Source of the DNA: Zygnema cylindricum
Lineage: Eukaryota; Streptophyta; Zygnematophyceae; Zygnematales; Zygnemataceae
NCBI GenBank assembly: GCA_037447655.1
Contig: JBBHKE010002609.1
Coordinates: 429,582-458,719, forward strand
Direction: 5' to 3'
DNA: 29,138 nucleotides
The position numbers were made by a program, and so were the translations under genes. A model generated the notes under the pieces. That model made no database searches and was not told where the DNA came from. It saw nothing but the letters and a program-made list of their open reading frames with translations. How positions within the stretch are numbered: position 1 is the first letter of the stretch; each line of letters opens with the position of its first letter. This document shows positions 1 to 11,600 of the stretch, piece after piece.

Positions 1-800
1 TTATTATCTTTTCGACCCACTTCCAGCTCATTTTCACAAATTACTAAAATCAATCACCCCGCGAGGTGATTTTATAGAAGTAATATCCGATTGACGAATA
101 GCAAAACGTAATTGCACGCGTGAAACGTCAAAAATTTCGAAAAAAATTGCACGAGGGAGAGTACACGCTATTTTTTTCCTTGCTCGTCACGCGCATGTAC
201 GTTCGAAAATGACAAGCATGTACGTAAAAAAAAATCGTTGGGGTTTCGGACCTCCACTTTCATTCATGGGTTCTTTGCATTTACGTCTTCCTCGTCTCTC
301 CCCCTCTTTCTCACTCGATCGCTCCCCTTCCTCTCTTCTCTAAATGAAATGTAGCAATAATAGTGTCAAATGAAATATATTTTTTTTCTTTTTTTTGAAT
401 ATTTTTTGTATTAGATTGATGGCATATCGAATGATGAAAGATAAAAAAAAAAAAAATGGGAAGCCATGGCGAAAAGTTGACGTACTAATGACGTCACAAG
501 GTAGCATGACTTCACAATGTCACAAAACCCTAAACATCTACAATGTCACAAAAAACTCGACGTCTACAACCGTCGCCGTTTTTGTAGACGTCATCAATTG
601 TAGGAAGTTTCGTAGTCGTCTACATTTCGTTTCGTGGTCTGTCGCACATTTTGTAGACTTCTACAACTGTTACACATTTTAAGTAACGAAGGCCGTAAGT
701 AACGTTCTTGGACATGGGAACACTTTGAAAAGTACACCGTAAAATCTGCGCTAAAATCCAAAGTAACATTCCAAAGTTTCGGTTACATGGGCACACACCG
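1..800 (-). mobile_element. Long TIR element, copy 1 (truncated by window edge)
   Basis: This stretch is the reverse complement, with divergence, of the complete element at 22129-23071. Matching landmarks include a hairpin AATCACC...GGTGATT at 52-74, a block around 160-300 (GAGGGAGAG, TTCATGGGT, then CT-rich), and several TGTAGACGT and GACGTCAC words at 480-680. The inner end near 783-800 (TTACATGGGCACACACC) matches the terminal repeat of the other copy. The opposite end lies outside the window. No transposase is encoded, so it looks non-autonomous. The short open frames inside it have no recognisable protein content. Confidence 0.7.
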
Positions 801-1471
801 TAAAGCAGAGCGTTTGAAGTTAGAGTGCTATGAATATGAATAACAGCGCAGTTTGCACATAGTTTTGCAGACTGACATGGACTGCGATCTGCCGATCTCA
901 CTGCATAGAGCGCGACATTTGCTCACACTCGGCGAAGCTCTCATCACAGAAGAGCTTCACAGAAAAAAAGAACAAAACGAGAAGGAAAGCACTGCGTGAT
1001 AGTACTGTACAGTAACCACAGTAGCATCTTTTGTGCATTGCATTCCTATCGGATGACATGGTTATAGCTAATGAGCACGGTGATTAACAAGTCTCTTACG
1101 GAATACCCTAAACTAGTTTGTCTGCATCATATATCGCCGCAGAGAAGCGATGTGACATCCCGTGATGCCTTTACCAATCGTAAACACATACACAAGAGAT
1201 ATTTGTTACCTTATCGAAATTGGTGAAAGATTGATTTGCGAAACCTCCTATACGTGTGTCATTTAAGATGGAACGAAAACAACTTTGAAGTGAAGTATAT
1301 CCTTTGTAAGCAATCACTGCTTAAGAAAGGCAGCTTTTTAAATAATTTTCTTGGGAGCTTTCATACAATTGCTGATCATAATTCAACTGCAACTCCAAAG
1401 CTTGCAACTTCGTGCAAACGCAAGTGGCATCCTTATAACTCCTGTTCGGTTAAGTGGGGAATGCAAGCAAC
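801..1471. other. Non-coding upstream region of the transporter gene
   Basis: I see no gene or repeat I can name here. The stretch lies between the end of the transposon copy and the start codon at 1472, so it should hold the promoter and 5' leader of the transporter. No clear TATA box can be assigned by eye. An in-frame TAA at 1451-1453 closes the reading frame just upstream of the chosen ATG. Confidence 0.5.
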
Positions 1472-4400
1472 ATGACTTTCTTATACAGAGAGCCAGGTGG
1501 AGAGAGTTTTACTTTAAGGATTTGGCTGGTGTTATGTTCAGTTATCTTCTCTCTTCTCATGTCAGGTACAGTAAACTTGTAAGGCAATCAGTCAGTGGAT
1601 TATTGCCTCCGTCTATGCAAATGCTTCAAGTTTAAGGAGGATATTCGTGGACTTTGAATTGTTTCATGTCTTGTAGAGAATTAGGATGTAGGTTTTTTTT
1701 TTAAGGGGGCCATTATGATTTTCAAATTCGTCAGATTTCACATCCTAGCGGAAATCCTCTTTGTGGATTTGACGTGTACACTCGAACTGCATTATGTTCT
1801 GGAGAGTCTATTCTAAGCTATTTGGCCATTTTTGGAAGGGCTCTATTCTTCTCATGCATACATGAATGCTCGAGAGAGAGGTTCTGCAAAATGTAATACT
1901 GGTGCCGAACATTTATTGTTTGAGGTGCTACGTCTGTCCTGTATCAGATAATCTTACTTGGAGAGAAAATGGCGACTCCTAATGTCCTCTTTATGTATCA
2001 ATTCTCGCATATTCCTTTTTGGTAATGCAGGTATCATCTTTGGCTATTCTGGCCTCTATATGGCCCTTGTGTTCAATGTGAAGGCCTTTGCAAGCCTTTG
2101 TGAGGAAGACGAGCCTCTTCCATGTGAAGCTCAGCATGGTGAGCCTAAACTGTAGCATTAGCCACTTGCCAGTAGGAACCATCAACTTTGGTAACATGTG
2201 GAGGTTTGGAGAAAAACAGTAAAGATGGCATTCAAACAAAAAACATGATTGCTCTCTTCAGCATGAATAATGCTTTTGAGGCTTTGGCTCGTACCAGCTG
2301 GTTGGTTGTAATTTATTTCTTGAATTTCTGTGTCAGTTTCTCTTGGCCTACACAGTCAGCGAAAGTCGCCAGTTTGATATCGAAGTTTTACAGTCGAAGC
2401 TCACATTACTACTGTTTGTTCAGCAATTTTTGACATTTCGGATAGAAGCTCCTGCTTATTCTTCTTGGCATTTCCATTGTCGGCAATGTGCTTGTGCAAA
2501 GCAATTTTTGAAGATACTGAGAATTGGAATTCCACCTCGTCCCTTCAGCCATTGAAGTAAAATTTCTTTCAGCTGACATGTTTTCTTCTTTGTTTTCAGA
2601 CAGGCTAACGCTTATGTACACACTGGGAGCATCTACAATCTCAGGTTGTGCATTCATTGTTGGAGTGGTTCTGGACATTGTTGGCCCTCGAGGTAATGTC
2701 ATTCCAAAGTTTAGTTCATTCATGCAATAATATCTTTCGTCTGGGACAACATTGCAGGGTAAAGTTTGCATGTTATGTTTTCTCTCTAAATCATGTAATG
2801 GTTAAATTGGTTGCACTAAACCATATTCAGGTCAAGACAGGTGTTTTGACCATGGAGTTCCTTTGGATAAGGTTGCTTTGTTAGATGTCACCTGTAAGCT
2901 GTGTAGCATGATGATTTTATTTTTTGTTTTCCGCACATGATTCTTAGTGTAAATGATACTTTTGCATATGCACGGTTTTTTTTCAGCCTACAAGTTACAA
3001 AAGGTTACAAGTGTGTTTTGCAAAGTGTTAGTTAACTCAGCAGTGACCCACAAGTTCAAATAAATAACATTTTGCTGAGTGATACTTGGATCTGAAAAGA
3101 TTTGTAGTGTTCATAGGCTCTTAGCACCGTGAGTTAAAATAATTTGGTTTTTGGAGCAATTCCAATGTCGCCCTTCTCTGTGTGGATGCAGTGACAGTAT
3201 GTGCTGGTTCCTTGATCTCTTTATCGGGCCTTCTTGCACTTGCTTATGCAAATACCATATCCGACTTTTTGTACTACTACGGGTTTATTGCGCTTGCGAT
3301 TGGCGGCCCATGCATATCCAATTCCGTTACCAACTTTGGAGAACTCTTTGGAAGGAATTCTGCTGTCATCATTAGTGCACAAACAGGCGGCTTCAATTCC
3401 TCGTCTTTAGTTATGTTTATTCTTGGCCAATTAATAAGAAATTGGGGATATTCATTTCGAAGTGTGATGCTTGCATACACGGTACAGCTTTCTACATAAT
3501 TTTTAAAGCTGCTCCCTCAAGCAGTTTTTGGATGAGGGAAGTTGTTTGGAATCACATGATCAGTCTTGAGAGAGACGGTGAGGCTCTTTTACAGTTTGAT
3601 ATTTCAAGGACAATGTTCAAACTTAACACGATTTACAGGGATGGAAAGTTAAATAGGATGGTGTAGTCTGTGGCTGCCCTGAAAAGAAAAGGCATATGTT
3701 GGTGGCTGTCACGGTTAAATTGACTCATTTGTTAAGGCTCAATTAAAGTTTTAGTTAACATGGACTTTTGTTTGTTTGCTTTTTTGGGTTTCATTTGTGC
3801 AGGTTGTTCCTGTGGCTGTTTTTTTCATCAGCCTTTTTTTGTTTTGTGATAAACCATATACAAGTGAAGAAGCGGGAAGTGACGAAGGAGAGATGCATCG
3901 GGTATGGTTCATTCGCCAAAAGATGAAACAAAAGTTAATGAAAGGAGCGAGAGGTGTCAGTGCAACAGGAGAAGGAGCCATGGGTTTGCCCAGTACTGAA
4001 AATCTCATGGCCCCTCTCCTCGACAAAGAGGAGCAGGAGATGGAGGAACCTCCACTACAGCTTTACAACGTTTCATTCAAGCAACAAATAAGCTCGCCCG
4101 TGTTTTGGTCTATGTTCATAGTGACTGGATTCTTTGTCCTGAGAGTCAACTTTTATATCAGCACAATATCCAGCCAACTTCTTTATGAAGCTCTACGCAC
4201 CCAAGATCCGCCATTCAGCAATTTATTTATCGCAAGAGAGGATGCACAACAATATGTAGCGTTGTTCAATATTATTCTTCCTATTGGTGGAATTTGTATG
4301 GTTCCAATTGTGGGCTATGTACTTGTACAAATGGGTCTTGGCCCATCTTTTCTTCTGATTGCTGTCACCAACACGATATTTTCTATCGTAAATGTCCTCA

Positions 4401-5419
4401 ATTTTATTCCACTTCCATTTCAGGTGAGTGCACTTGATTTGGTTTGGAAACTAAGAACATGAGTGAATGCCTTACCCGTCTTCATTGTCGTTTATTGCCA
4501 CTAGCTTTGCTGCTATGCATGGTGAACGATCGTTGTTCCCTATGGTCTTTGTGATCTTTTTCTGGAACCTTCACATAGTTGTCCTCATGTGGTGTCAATA
4601 AAACAACTCATTTGTGTCCGACAATCCCGCCTTAATCCCCTTCATGTATTTACCGTCTCCGGCCCATGTCTTTTCATTTAACATTCAGAGTACCCTACTT
4701 ACAAAATGTCTGCTACACCGTACATAGCTATTATTGCTAAAAAATATTTAGTGTGAGAACTGTTTTAGTGTTAAAGATTCTACTTTCAGTCCAAACGATG
4801 TGGACGATTGTGAACTGCCAAAAAATTAGCGTTTTGAAGAAAAAATAATATTAATAACGATGTCTTGTGCCCAGAGGTCAAAAGAATTGGGACGAATTTT
4901 TGTGTTATAAACACTAAGAGCGATTGACTGTGTATTACTCACTCAATTCATGTATATGCTGAAAGTTAAAGAGGAAAAATTGTTGAGAACTGATTGTGTT
5001 TCATTTCGACTTTGCAGACTATTTGTTTTTTTGCATTTGCTGCGAGCCGCCCATTTATTTTTGGTGCAATGGCGGCCTATATTGGGCGACTTTTTGGATT
5101 CAAAAACTTTGGGAAACTCTATGGGCTTGCGCGTCTCAGTGGTGCGATAGCCACGGCAATGACTTATCCCTTGTCGTACATCGGCGAAGTCATACTAGAA
5201 GGCAATTACTTTTATGTTAATTTAGGATTTCTGGTGTTCGAGGTGTTGTGCTTTGCTTTTCCTGTCTATTTGGTGTATGGAGTTTTCTCAGGCTTCATTT
5301 TTCGTCCCGGTTATTTGTATGAAGTTGACCCGGACCTGGAAGAGGTAACGGGGGACGTTTTTAGTGCCGGAGAGTCCTCTGAGCCTGGCTCTCTTGATCA
5401 GAAGAGTTTATTATATTGA
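1472..5419 (+). CDS. SLC43/FMP42-type major facilitator transporter, six exons
   Basis: Exons are 1472-1565, 2031-2138, 2600-2692, 3192-3481, 3803-4423 and 5018-5419. All introns are GT-AG, phases agree throughout, and the product is 535 residues with stop TGA, a normal family length. The ATG at 1472 is the first in frame after TAA at 1451. Exon 1 gives a short hydrophilic start and most of membrane helix 1, completed by exon 2. Exon 3 carries the MFS motif-A-like loop G-x-V-L-D-x-V-G-P-R (residues 89-98). Exon 5 begins with a helix, then a charged loop (about 211-294) typical between helices 6 and 7. Exon 6 has FGKLYGL (433-439), a hallmark I recognise from SLC43 proteins, and ends in an acidic cytosolic tail. 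SLC43 members LAT3 and LAT4 carry neutral amino acids by facilitated diffusion. The substrate here is inferred and could differ. The most likely cell location is the plasma membrane or an endomembrane. Confidence 0.88.
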
Positions 5420-5909
5420 TAGAACACTGTTTGCTATATTATACCTTTGATGTTTGTTGAAGTAGATATTGGTAGGAAAACAATGTGATAGAGAGCCGTA
5501 ATGTTTGGAGGTGTCATTGAGGTGGGTTTTACTTCAGATTATGGCAGTTATATTTAAGCAACAGGTTTGCTAGACACGGTTTGGTACAAGAATTCCGCAA
5601 TAATTATGTCCGCTAAGTGAACTTTCATAACATCACAGATTTCTCCCACACAAGGATAATACTACTGATGCATTTGTTTCTAATCAATCAAACCAACCTT
5701 TGATATCAGAGTAGGGATGAGCAAGTAATTCCCGAGTACATACACCGAAACTACTTTACAACCCACAGGTAACTAAGTACTACTACTATCCAATTCAGCA
5801 AATATATAATAACTCTGTGGAATTAAACAATAGAGGTGTAGCCTCTATAGGAATTAGTAAGAGGACAAGCGCAAATCATTTACATGGCGCTCCCTCCCTT
5901 TGATGGGAC
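5420..5909. other. Intergenic stretch after the transporter
   Basis: No gene seen. The first part should be the 3' UTR of the transporter; I could not assign a polyadenylation signal with confidence. The region ends at the TA flank of the MITE that begins at 5912. Confidence 0.4.
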
Positions 5910-5911
5910 TA

Positions 5912-6110
5912 CACCGCTCATCGTTATTAGTGTTGATAACACTAATTTGGTCGCGACTTTTTCTGGCCAAAAATCACAAAACAGAGTTGACAGCTTTATT
6001 TAAGGACGTGGACTACAATTCGCCACGTCTCCTTGTACTAAATTATTGTTGTAAACTCTAATTTTGCATTAACACTAATGAATATTTAGCGCAAATAATG
6101 ATGAGCGGTG
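5912..6110 (+). mobile_element. 199-bp TA-flanked MITE, copy 1
   Basis: Terminal inverted repeats CACCGCTCATCGTTATTAGT... and ...ATGATGAGCGGTG are bounded on both sides by TA (5910-5911 and 6111-6112). The interior contains CGCGACTTTTTCTGGCCAAAAA and a GACGTGG...CCACGTC inverted pair. It is the same length as, and in opposite orientation to, the copy at 14391-14589. A TA target with short inverted ends is typical of Tc1/mariner-type MITEs. No coding capacity. Confidence 0.85.
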
Positions 6111-6236
6111 TATCAATTATATTTTCTTAGTCGAGTAAGTGTCATCCACGTGGTGTTTGACGTACGAGCATCAGTACAGGGCGATGGACGATCCCTGACA
6201 CGTCCAATAGAAGGAGCGCGATAGTCCTTTACTTAA

Positions 6237-6998
6237 GGGTATGTCTCCATGTGCCAAAGTAAGGGTTTTTTTTTCTGTCGTTTTCCTCTAAAACTTAGCG
6301 TCGTACCGCATAATTTTCAACCGTACAAAAAACCCGAAAAAAGTATAAGTACAATATGCGTCATCGTCATATTTAGAATGTACTACATGTTGTCCGTCTT
6401 GTGTTCTTCGACCCACGGCCACGCTAAAAAAAGTAATCTTCAAACTTTTCTTTAAAACACAGGGGCGATGTGTTTTAAAACAAAGTATTCCCGCTAAACA
6501 AATGTATAAGTTTTTCAAAAAAGTCAAACGAATTCAATCGACGACGAAAAGTACACTATTCGTTGTTTTTTTGTCCGTTTGCATTCAATACGACGATGAA
6601 AAGTACATAATTTGTTTTATTTTGTCCGTTTGCGTCCATTACGGTTTTTTTTTTTTTAGGGGTCTCAAGATTTCGATGCCATTTCATGTCGACCAGACAG
6701 GAGAAGCAAAGGCAAAGCGCATCTCCTTCAACGAGGAAACCGCACAGGCTCGAAGGGGGTACGTCCACAATGTCGCGGAAAGTCATGCGACGTCACAAGC
6801 AGTTACTAAAAATAACGTGCGTCATCACAAATTGTAGACGTTGACAGCCGTCACGACCATTGTCAACGTATACAATCGTCACACCCTTACGTAACAATTT
6901 CGTTGCTACACATAGGGACACATGAAATCCGGGTCCGCCGGATTAGCGCTAAAAAACAAAGTAAGTTCGTTAAGTTTCAAGTACATGGAGACATACCC
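6237..6998 (+). mobile_element. 762-bp TIR element with TAA target duplication, copy 1
   Basis: The termini GGGTATGTCTCCATGT and ACATGGAGACATACCC are perfect inverted repeats, flanked by TAA on both sides (6234-6236, 6999-7001). The interior is homologous, in reverse orientation, to 19630-20359: both contain CGACCCACGGCCACGC, TTTGTCCGTTTGC, and TGTAGACGT and GTGACGTC words near one end. A 3-bp TWA duplication with GG-starting ends is the pattern of PIF/Harbinger-derived non-autonomous elements (inference; no transposase is present). Local open frames are not protein-like. Confidence 0.8.
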
Positions 6999-7180
6999 TA
7001 AGTTGAAACCACTGTCCCACCAATGGGCGCCTCGTGCGTTGAAAACCGTAGGATGGATCCCCAAGGTTGTCCATCTATACATACCCATCAACGACTTCTT
7101 TGACCGGAGTCCCGATCACCGTCTGCTTAACTGTACGGCAGAGGCCGTTTGCCACAACTCGACAGGGGAATACTACAGTA

Positions 7181-8527
7181 CAACGCCAATCGTTACTAAC
7201 GTTATGAACGCTATATCGGCTCCCCCAAATTTTGACCTTAAAACCTGAAATTCAATTAATAACACTAAATCTTTTTTCACGTTACTTAAGGTTCTGGTGA
7301 ATTAGGGTGGCGTTCCATCAGTCGAAAAGTGAGGTTGTTTACAAAAAACCGGACCTATCCGTACTATGTCGTACCTCTTATTTTGTTTTTATACGCGAAC
7401 AACATTACATAGAATCTTGCCAATATTCTCCAAAGGTCTACGAGGTAACAATGACCGTCAAATGTTTTTTCGCGAAACCTTCGCTTCGAAATTTTATGTA
7501 AATGGTGATGTACCTCGTCACCATTTACAGAAAAAATTGAGCCGCGACACGTTGGATAATGAATGCACTTGTCACGACGACAAACCAACAGAAATAGAAA
7601 AATTTCGCACATGATATATGCATTCAAAAATTCAACGGAAATCACGAAAGTGATCTCGTAACGAGCTTTCGTCGCGCTATTTTTGTTACTGGCCATTCGT
7701 CACACTATTTGTGGAAGCGCTCATTCGTCACGCGAAAAAGCAGAAATCCTAAAAATAATGAGTTGGCATCTGACAAGGGTTGTAAATAATGAGCTGGCAT
7801 CTGACAAGCGTTTGCAAAGAGTACAAAATGTGTGTGGTACGATGCCCTGGTCCGCACGTACATGGTATGCAAATGACGATTTCGAGTTGAAGTTGTCGAT
7901 GTAAAAAATATTTGACGATTTTCAATATACGATCTTATCTTACGTGGTACCACTCATTTCGGAGCACGTGGATTACAGACTCTGCGCGAGAGAACAGCGT
8001 TAAAAGTGTAACATCCTGTAATGTTTTTCGTACGATTACAAAATTTCCTGATGGAACGCCACCCTTAGCGTTAATAATTATAATTTCTGATCTTCTTGAA
8101 TAGTGTGGTGTAAGGACGTGTCTTTTTACAAAATGGTAATTAGTTAAGTAAAAAAGTACGAAACATGGATTAAAATAATAATGATCGCATGTAAAACTGC
8201 GCTCAGAATAAAAGGCGGAATGAGATTTCACATATTTTAGTGTAAAGATATTGACCGCGTATTAAACATACGGCAAAAAACCCAAATTAGAGCTATGAAT
8301 AAATTAGAGTAAAAGGACGCGACGGTGTACAATTTGTCAGATTTTTACTTATAAACCTATTTTGCTGTGAAGATCCTGATGGCAGATCCGTTGTACCCAA
8401 ATCAGCGTTATGGATCAATTAGAGTAAATTTTTTTTTTCGAAATCTTGAAAAACTCAAGTTACCATTAACAACGCTAATTAATTTTTAACATTAATAAAT
8501 TATAAACGCTAATAACGATTGGCGGTG
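7181..8527 (+). mobile_element. TA-flanked element interrupted by a nested element
   Basis: Ends CAACGCCAATCGTTACTAAC and ...GCTAATAACGATTGGCGGTG are inverted repeats bounded by TA (7179-7180 and 8528-8529). The left interior matches the left interior of the element at 23686-24193. The body is split by another element at 7305-8064; without it the host element would be about 584 bp. No protein-coding content. Confidence 0.75.
7305..8064 (+). mobile_element. 760-bp TIR element nested in a TA-element, TTA duplication
   Basis: Perfect 17-bp inverted ends GGGTGGCGTTCCATCAG / CTGATGGAACGCCACCC are flanked by TTA direct repeats (7302-7304, 8065-8067). The interior has an 11-bp-stem hairpin (GTAAATGGTGA / TCACCATTTAC, 7498-7528) and a tandem duplication of about 33 bp (ATGAGYTGGCATCTGACAAG, from about 7758). 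A diverged partial copy lies at about 23403-23680. The TWA-type duplication and GGG ends again suggest a PIF/Harbinger-like MITE. Confidence 0.8.
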
Positions 8528-8529
8528 TA

Positions 8530-8897
8530 CTGTACAGTATCGCTTGCTAAACGGTCAACGACCGTCTTGATGAAATGAGGACTGACGGTCAAGCCGGGGG
8601 CGCAAACTGCGTAGGGCCAGTCAACCCTCCTGTCCTTGCGAATGGCTGTACGAATTCCATATCGGAATCTGTAATCTACAAAGCAACGAGCCGGTGTGCA
8701 GAATAAATACTTTGCCACAAGCTAAAGATTAGCGGTGGTCGTAGCTACGACATGAAGACAAGCATGCCCAGTCGAGGGCGGAGGCGATACTTTGCCACGC
8801 AGCCATGCAGTGTGCACACAACACGCGCTCGAACTGCGCACCCTGTTACGGGGATAATCGGCAATGCCGTCGCACATCTCTTCGTGCACTCTAGAAG
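8530..8897. other. Unassigned intergenic stretch
   Basis: No gene, RNA or clear repeat seen. It is somewhat more GC-rich than its surroundings. Short open frames on both strands have no recognisable motif. Confidence 0.4.
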
Positions 8898-9214
8898 GAG
8901 GTCACAATCGGGAACCCGAATCTGGCTGTACCCATTTTTTTTTATTTTTTGTTAATCACCTGGCTGAAGCTGGTCGACCCCCATAATTTGGCACCGGAAT
9001 CCATTCCGGATCCGACGAGGTCGGCCGGGTACGGATTGCGTACGGATTTGGGCCGAACCTGGCCGTACCCGAATTTGTATTTTTCGTCTTTGGATCACCC
9101 GGCCTAATCCGGCCCCCGAAATTTGGCACCCAAATCCGTTTCGGATCCGACGCGGCTGGCCGAGTACGGATCGGTACGGATCGGGTACAGATTCGGGTAC
9201 CCGATTGTGACCTC
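8898..9214. mobile_element. GC-rich 135-bp tandem dimer with long inverted ends
   Basis: The outer ends GAGGTCACAATCGGG (8898) and CCCGATTGTGACCTC (ending 9214) are inverted, and the inversion continues imperfectly through AACCCGAATCTG...GTACCC. Between them a unit of about 135 bp occurs twice: AATTTGGCACC at 8985 and 9120, each followed by CGGATCCGACG and repeated GTACGGAT words. The structure resembles a small foldback element or satellite dimer. No target duplication is evident and I do not know the family. Confidence 0.55.
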
Positions 9215-11600
9215 TTCCCTTGTGTTATTGTGCATTGCCGCGTGGTGTACCACCTTACGCCCATCTAGGATCTGACATATTCGGTAGTGTTGTGTATCGG
9301 GTAAAAACATATCGCGATAAATTTAATATTCGATATGTTGAATATTGAACGGCCAGAGGGCTCGATGACTAACAAATTTTACTGCAATATATTTGGTGGG
9401 AGATAAGTGTACGTACGGAAATTTGTAAATTACTCCCCCCCCCCGCCCCCGACGGCTAGAGACGCACCATGCGACAAGTTTGAGAGTTGGAGAGAGAAGT
9501 TAGAGATAGACTGCCTCGACTTCTATATTTCTTTTCAGACCTAGAAAATACTAATAAAACCATTAGTTTCTACAGAAGAGATATATCGATTATCAGGTAT
9601 CCAAATCTAAGTACGTATCAAAATTTGAATGGGGCCTTCGATACACAACAATACAATTTGGAGACCCATGGCCTGATAATCCTATTGATCCAATATATCT
9701 TACCTCAATGCTAAATTTAGGATTTATTAGCGTTAAAACGTAGTTGGTACTAACTTCACTACCTTTTGTTTAGCCAAATGGCCTGTAATAATCCACTAAC
9801 TATAAATTGTTGCTAAGAAACACTTTTGATTTAGCTAGACAAAAAACAGTTAGAGTGATTAACTCTTATAGTCACATAGGGGGTGGTGGACCATAACTAA
9901 AGCTTTAATGAATTTTGTGATAATATCACTTACAAAACGTGATATGTAACAATCTCAAATACTAACAAGAGAAAGCTCTTATAAGCATAAGCATACTCAT
10001 TAAAGCATACATTTGTCCTCGAAAGTTCACAACCATAAACAACTTAAATATCGACAAAATAAATTTGTATTGGCTTAAGGTATTTTTTTGCTCACTTACT
10101 CCACTAATCTCTCATACTTCGCCCGACAGTCTATCATACAATTTGCAAGTAAAGGTTGCGAGACCCAAACTAACCTGACTTGGTCTTAAAACACAAAATG
10201 ACAACACTCGCCAAATACATATTATGAGACTAATAAGGTACCATTAACATACCCGAGCATTAACGAGACGAAAACGTGCCCAAAAATGTGTGTAATGTTT
10301 TAGCATGAAGCTAAAGACGCACAATAAGGCAACAAATATACCATATGGAATCGAAGCAAAACCCTTCGACATTTATTTGACTTTAACACTGGTAACGCTA
10401 ACACCCCCCCCCCCCCCCCCCCCCCCCCGTATTGTGGTGGTAAAGAGTATTTATAAAACCCGACCAAACTTAGTGCCACTAAATTTTGATATGTAATTGA
10501 TCTTGCTTTGTTGTACCTTAAATTTACAACATAAGCAAATTTTGTAAAAAACATTTCATGAGAACAACTGCGTAGTCACATCTAGTTCCCACGTCTAATA
10601 TTTTTGTTTTTGTTTTTGTTAAACGCAGTATAGGGTTACATACGTTTTCATGAAACTGTAATTTTTGAATAAAGTGCAAAAATACCATTGATAAAATTCG
10701 ATATTGTACGAACTTGCACGAAGTGACAATATTGTAGTAAAATTTAACTATTTCCATAAATAAAAACCTCGAGAGGATAGAAAATACGATTGGTTGTTGC
10801 AAATGGAGGAAATCCACATGACTCCAATCCGTAACGAGATTATAGTAAGAGTCAGCTATAGGAGCCAATGAACTGTTTTTTTGTAGCTATGCACATGTTG
10901 TTTTGGAGTGTGCAAGGTACCATACAAGTGTAGTTATGCATAACACTTGATACCTTTGATAGTTTTTATTTCAAATTGTTGCAGCTATAACGTAAAGACT
11001 AGGTATAGAAATTGTATTCCCCCTATTCATTTTTTAACAAGAAAAGGAATCTAAACTCAACGCACAAAGTTACGAATGTCGTTATCTTCTATTTGGTGAG
11101 TAATTATTAGCAACAATAAAAAATAGTGTAGAAAGACCTTTCCCAAAGGTTATGAAAAAAGTATAAGTACTTGACAAAAAATTGACAAAAAATATTGAGT
11201 TAAACCTTCGGAAAATATTGTAATTCATGGTGGAAACGTCTAAACGGCCTCTAACGCCAGCAGGGGTATCATTCGAAATCCAGCCGTGTCCAATGTTGAG
11301 CTTAATTTAAATTAACTGAAGTTGAGGGATCTATCGGTAGAAACACCTATTTAAAGCACCCATTGTTTAGCCTCGACTGTTCGTATTGTTCTATGATTTA
11401 CTGTTGAAGTACAAATGTACAATAGGGTACAGTATTGTATTGTTTCCTTCTGTCCTGATCATTCAATGCAGGTAACATACGTGCTTATTTTAAAATCATT
11501 ACGGGTCACACCATTGCACGTTCACACCTCTATAGCTGACAGCTATCACTAGTACGATCAAGTCTAAATACTGTGATGCCAGCCTAAAGCTTTGTCCGCA
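9215..11600. other. Long intergenic region without recognisable genes
   Basis: I see no supported gene in about 2.4 kb. It is AT-rich, with two C homopolymers (around 9434-9450 and 25 Cs at 10404-10428). Open frames are short, AT-biased and lack motifs. Confidence 0.5.
10404..10428 (+). repeat. Poly(C) tract of 25
   Basis: An uninterrupted run of 25 C residues. The length in the assembly may be unreliable, because such runs are poorly sequenced. Confidence 0.9.

Noticed and set aside
10300-10554. Open frames with poly-Pro or poly-Gly runs
   Set aside because: They are translations of the 25-nt C homopolymer.
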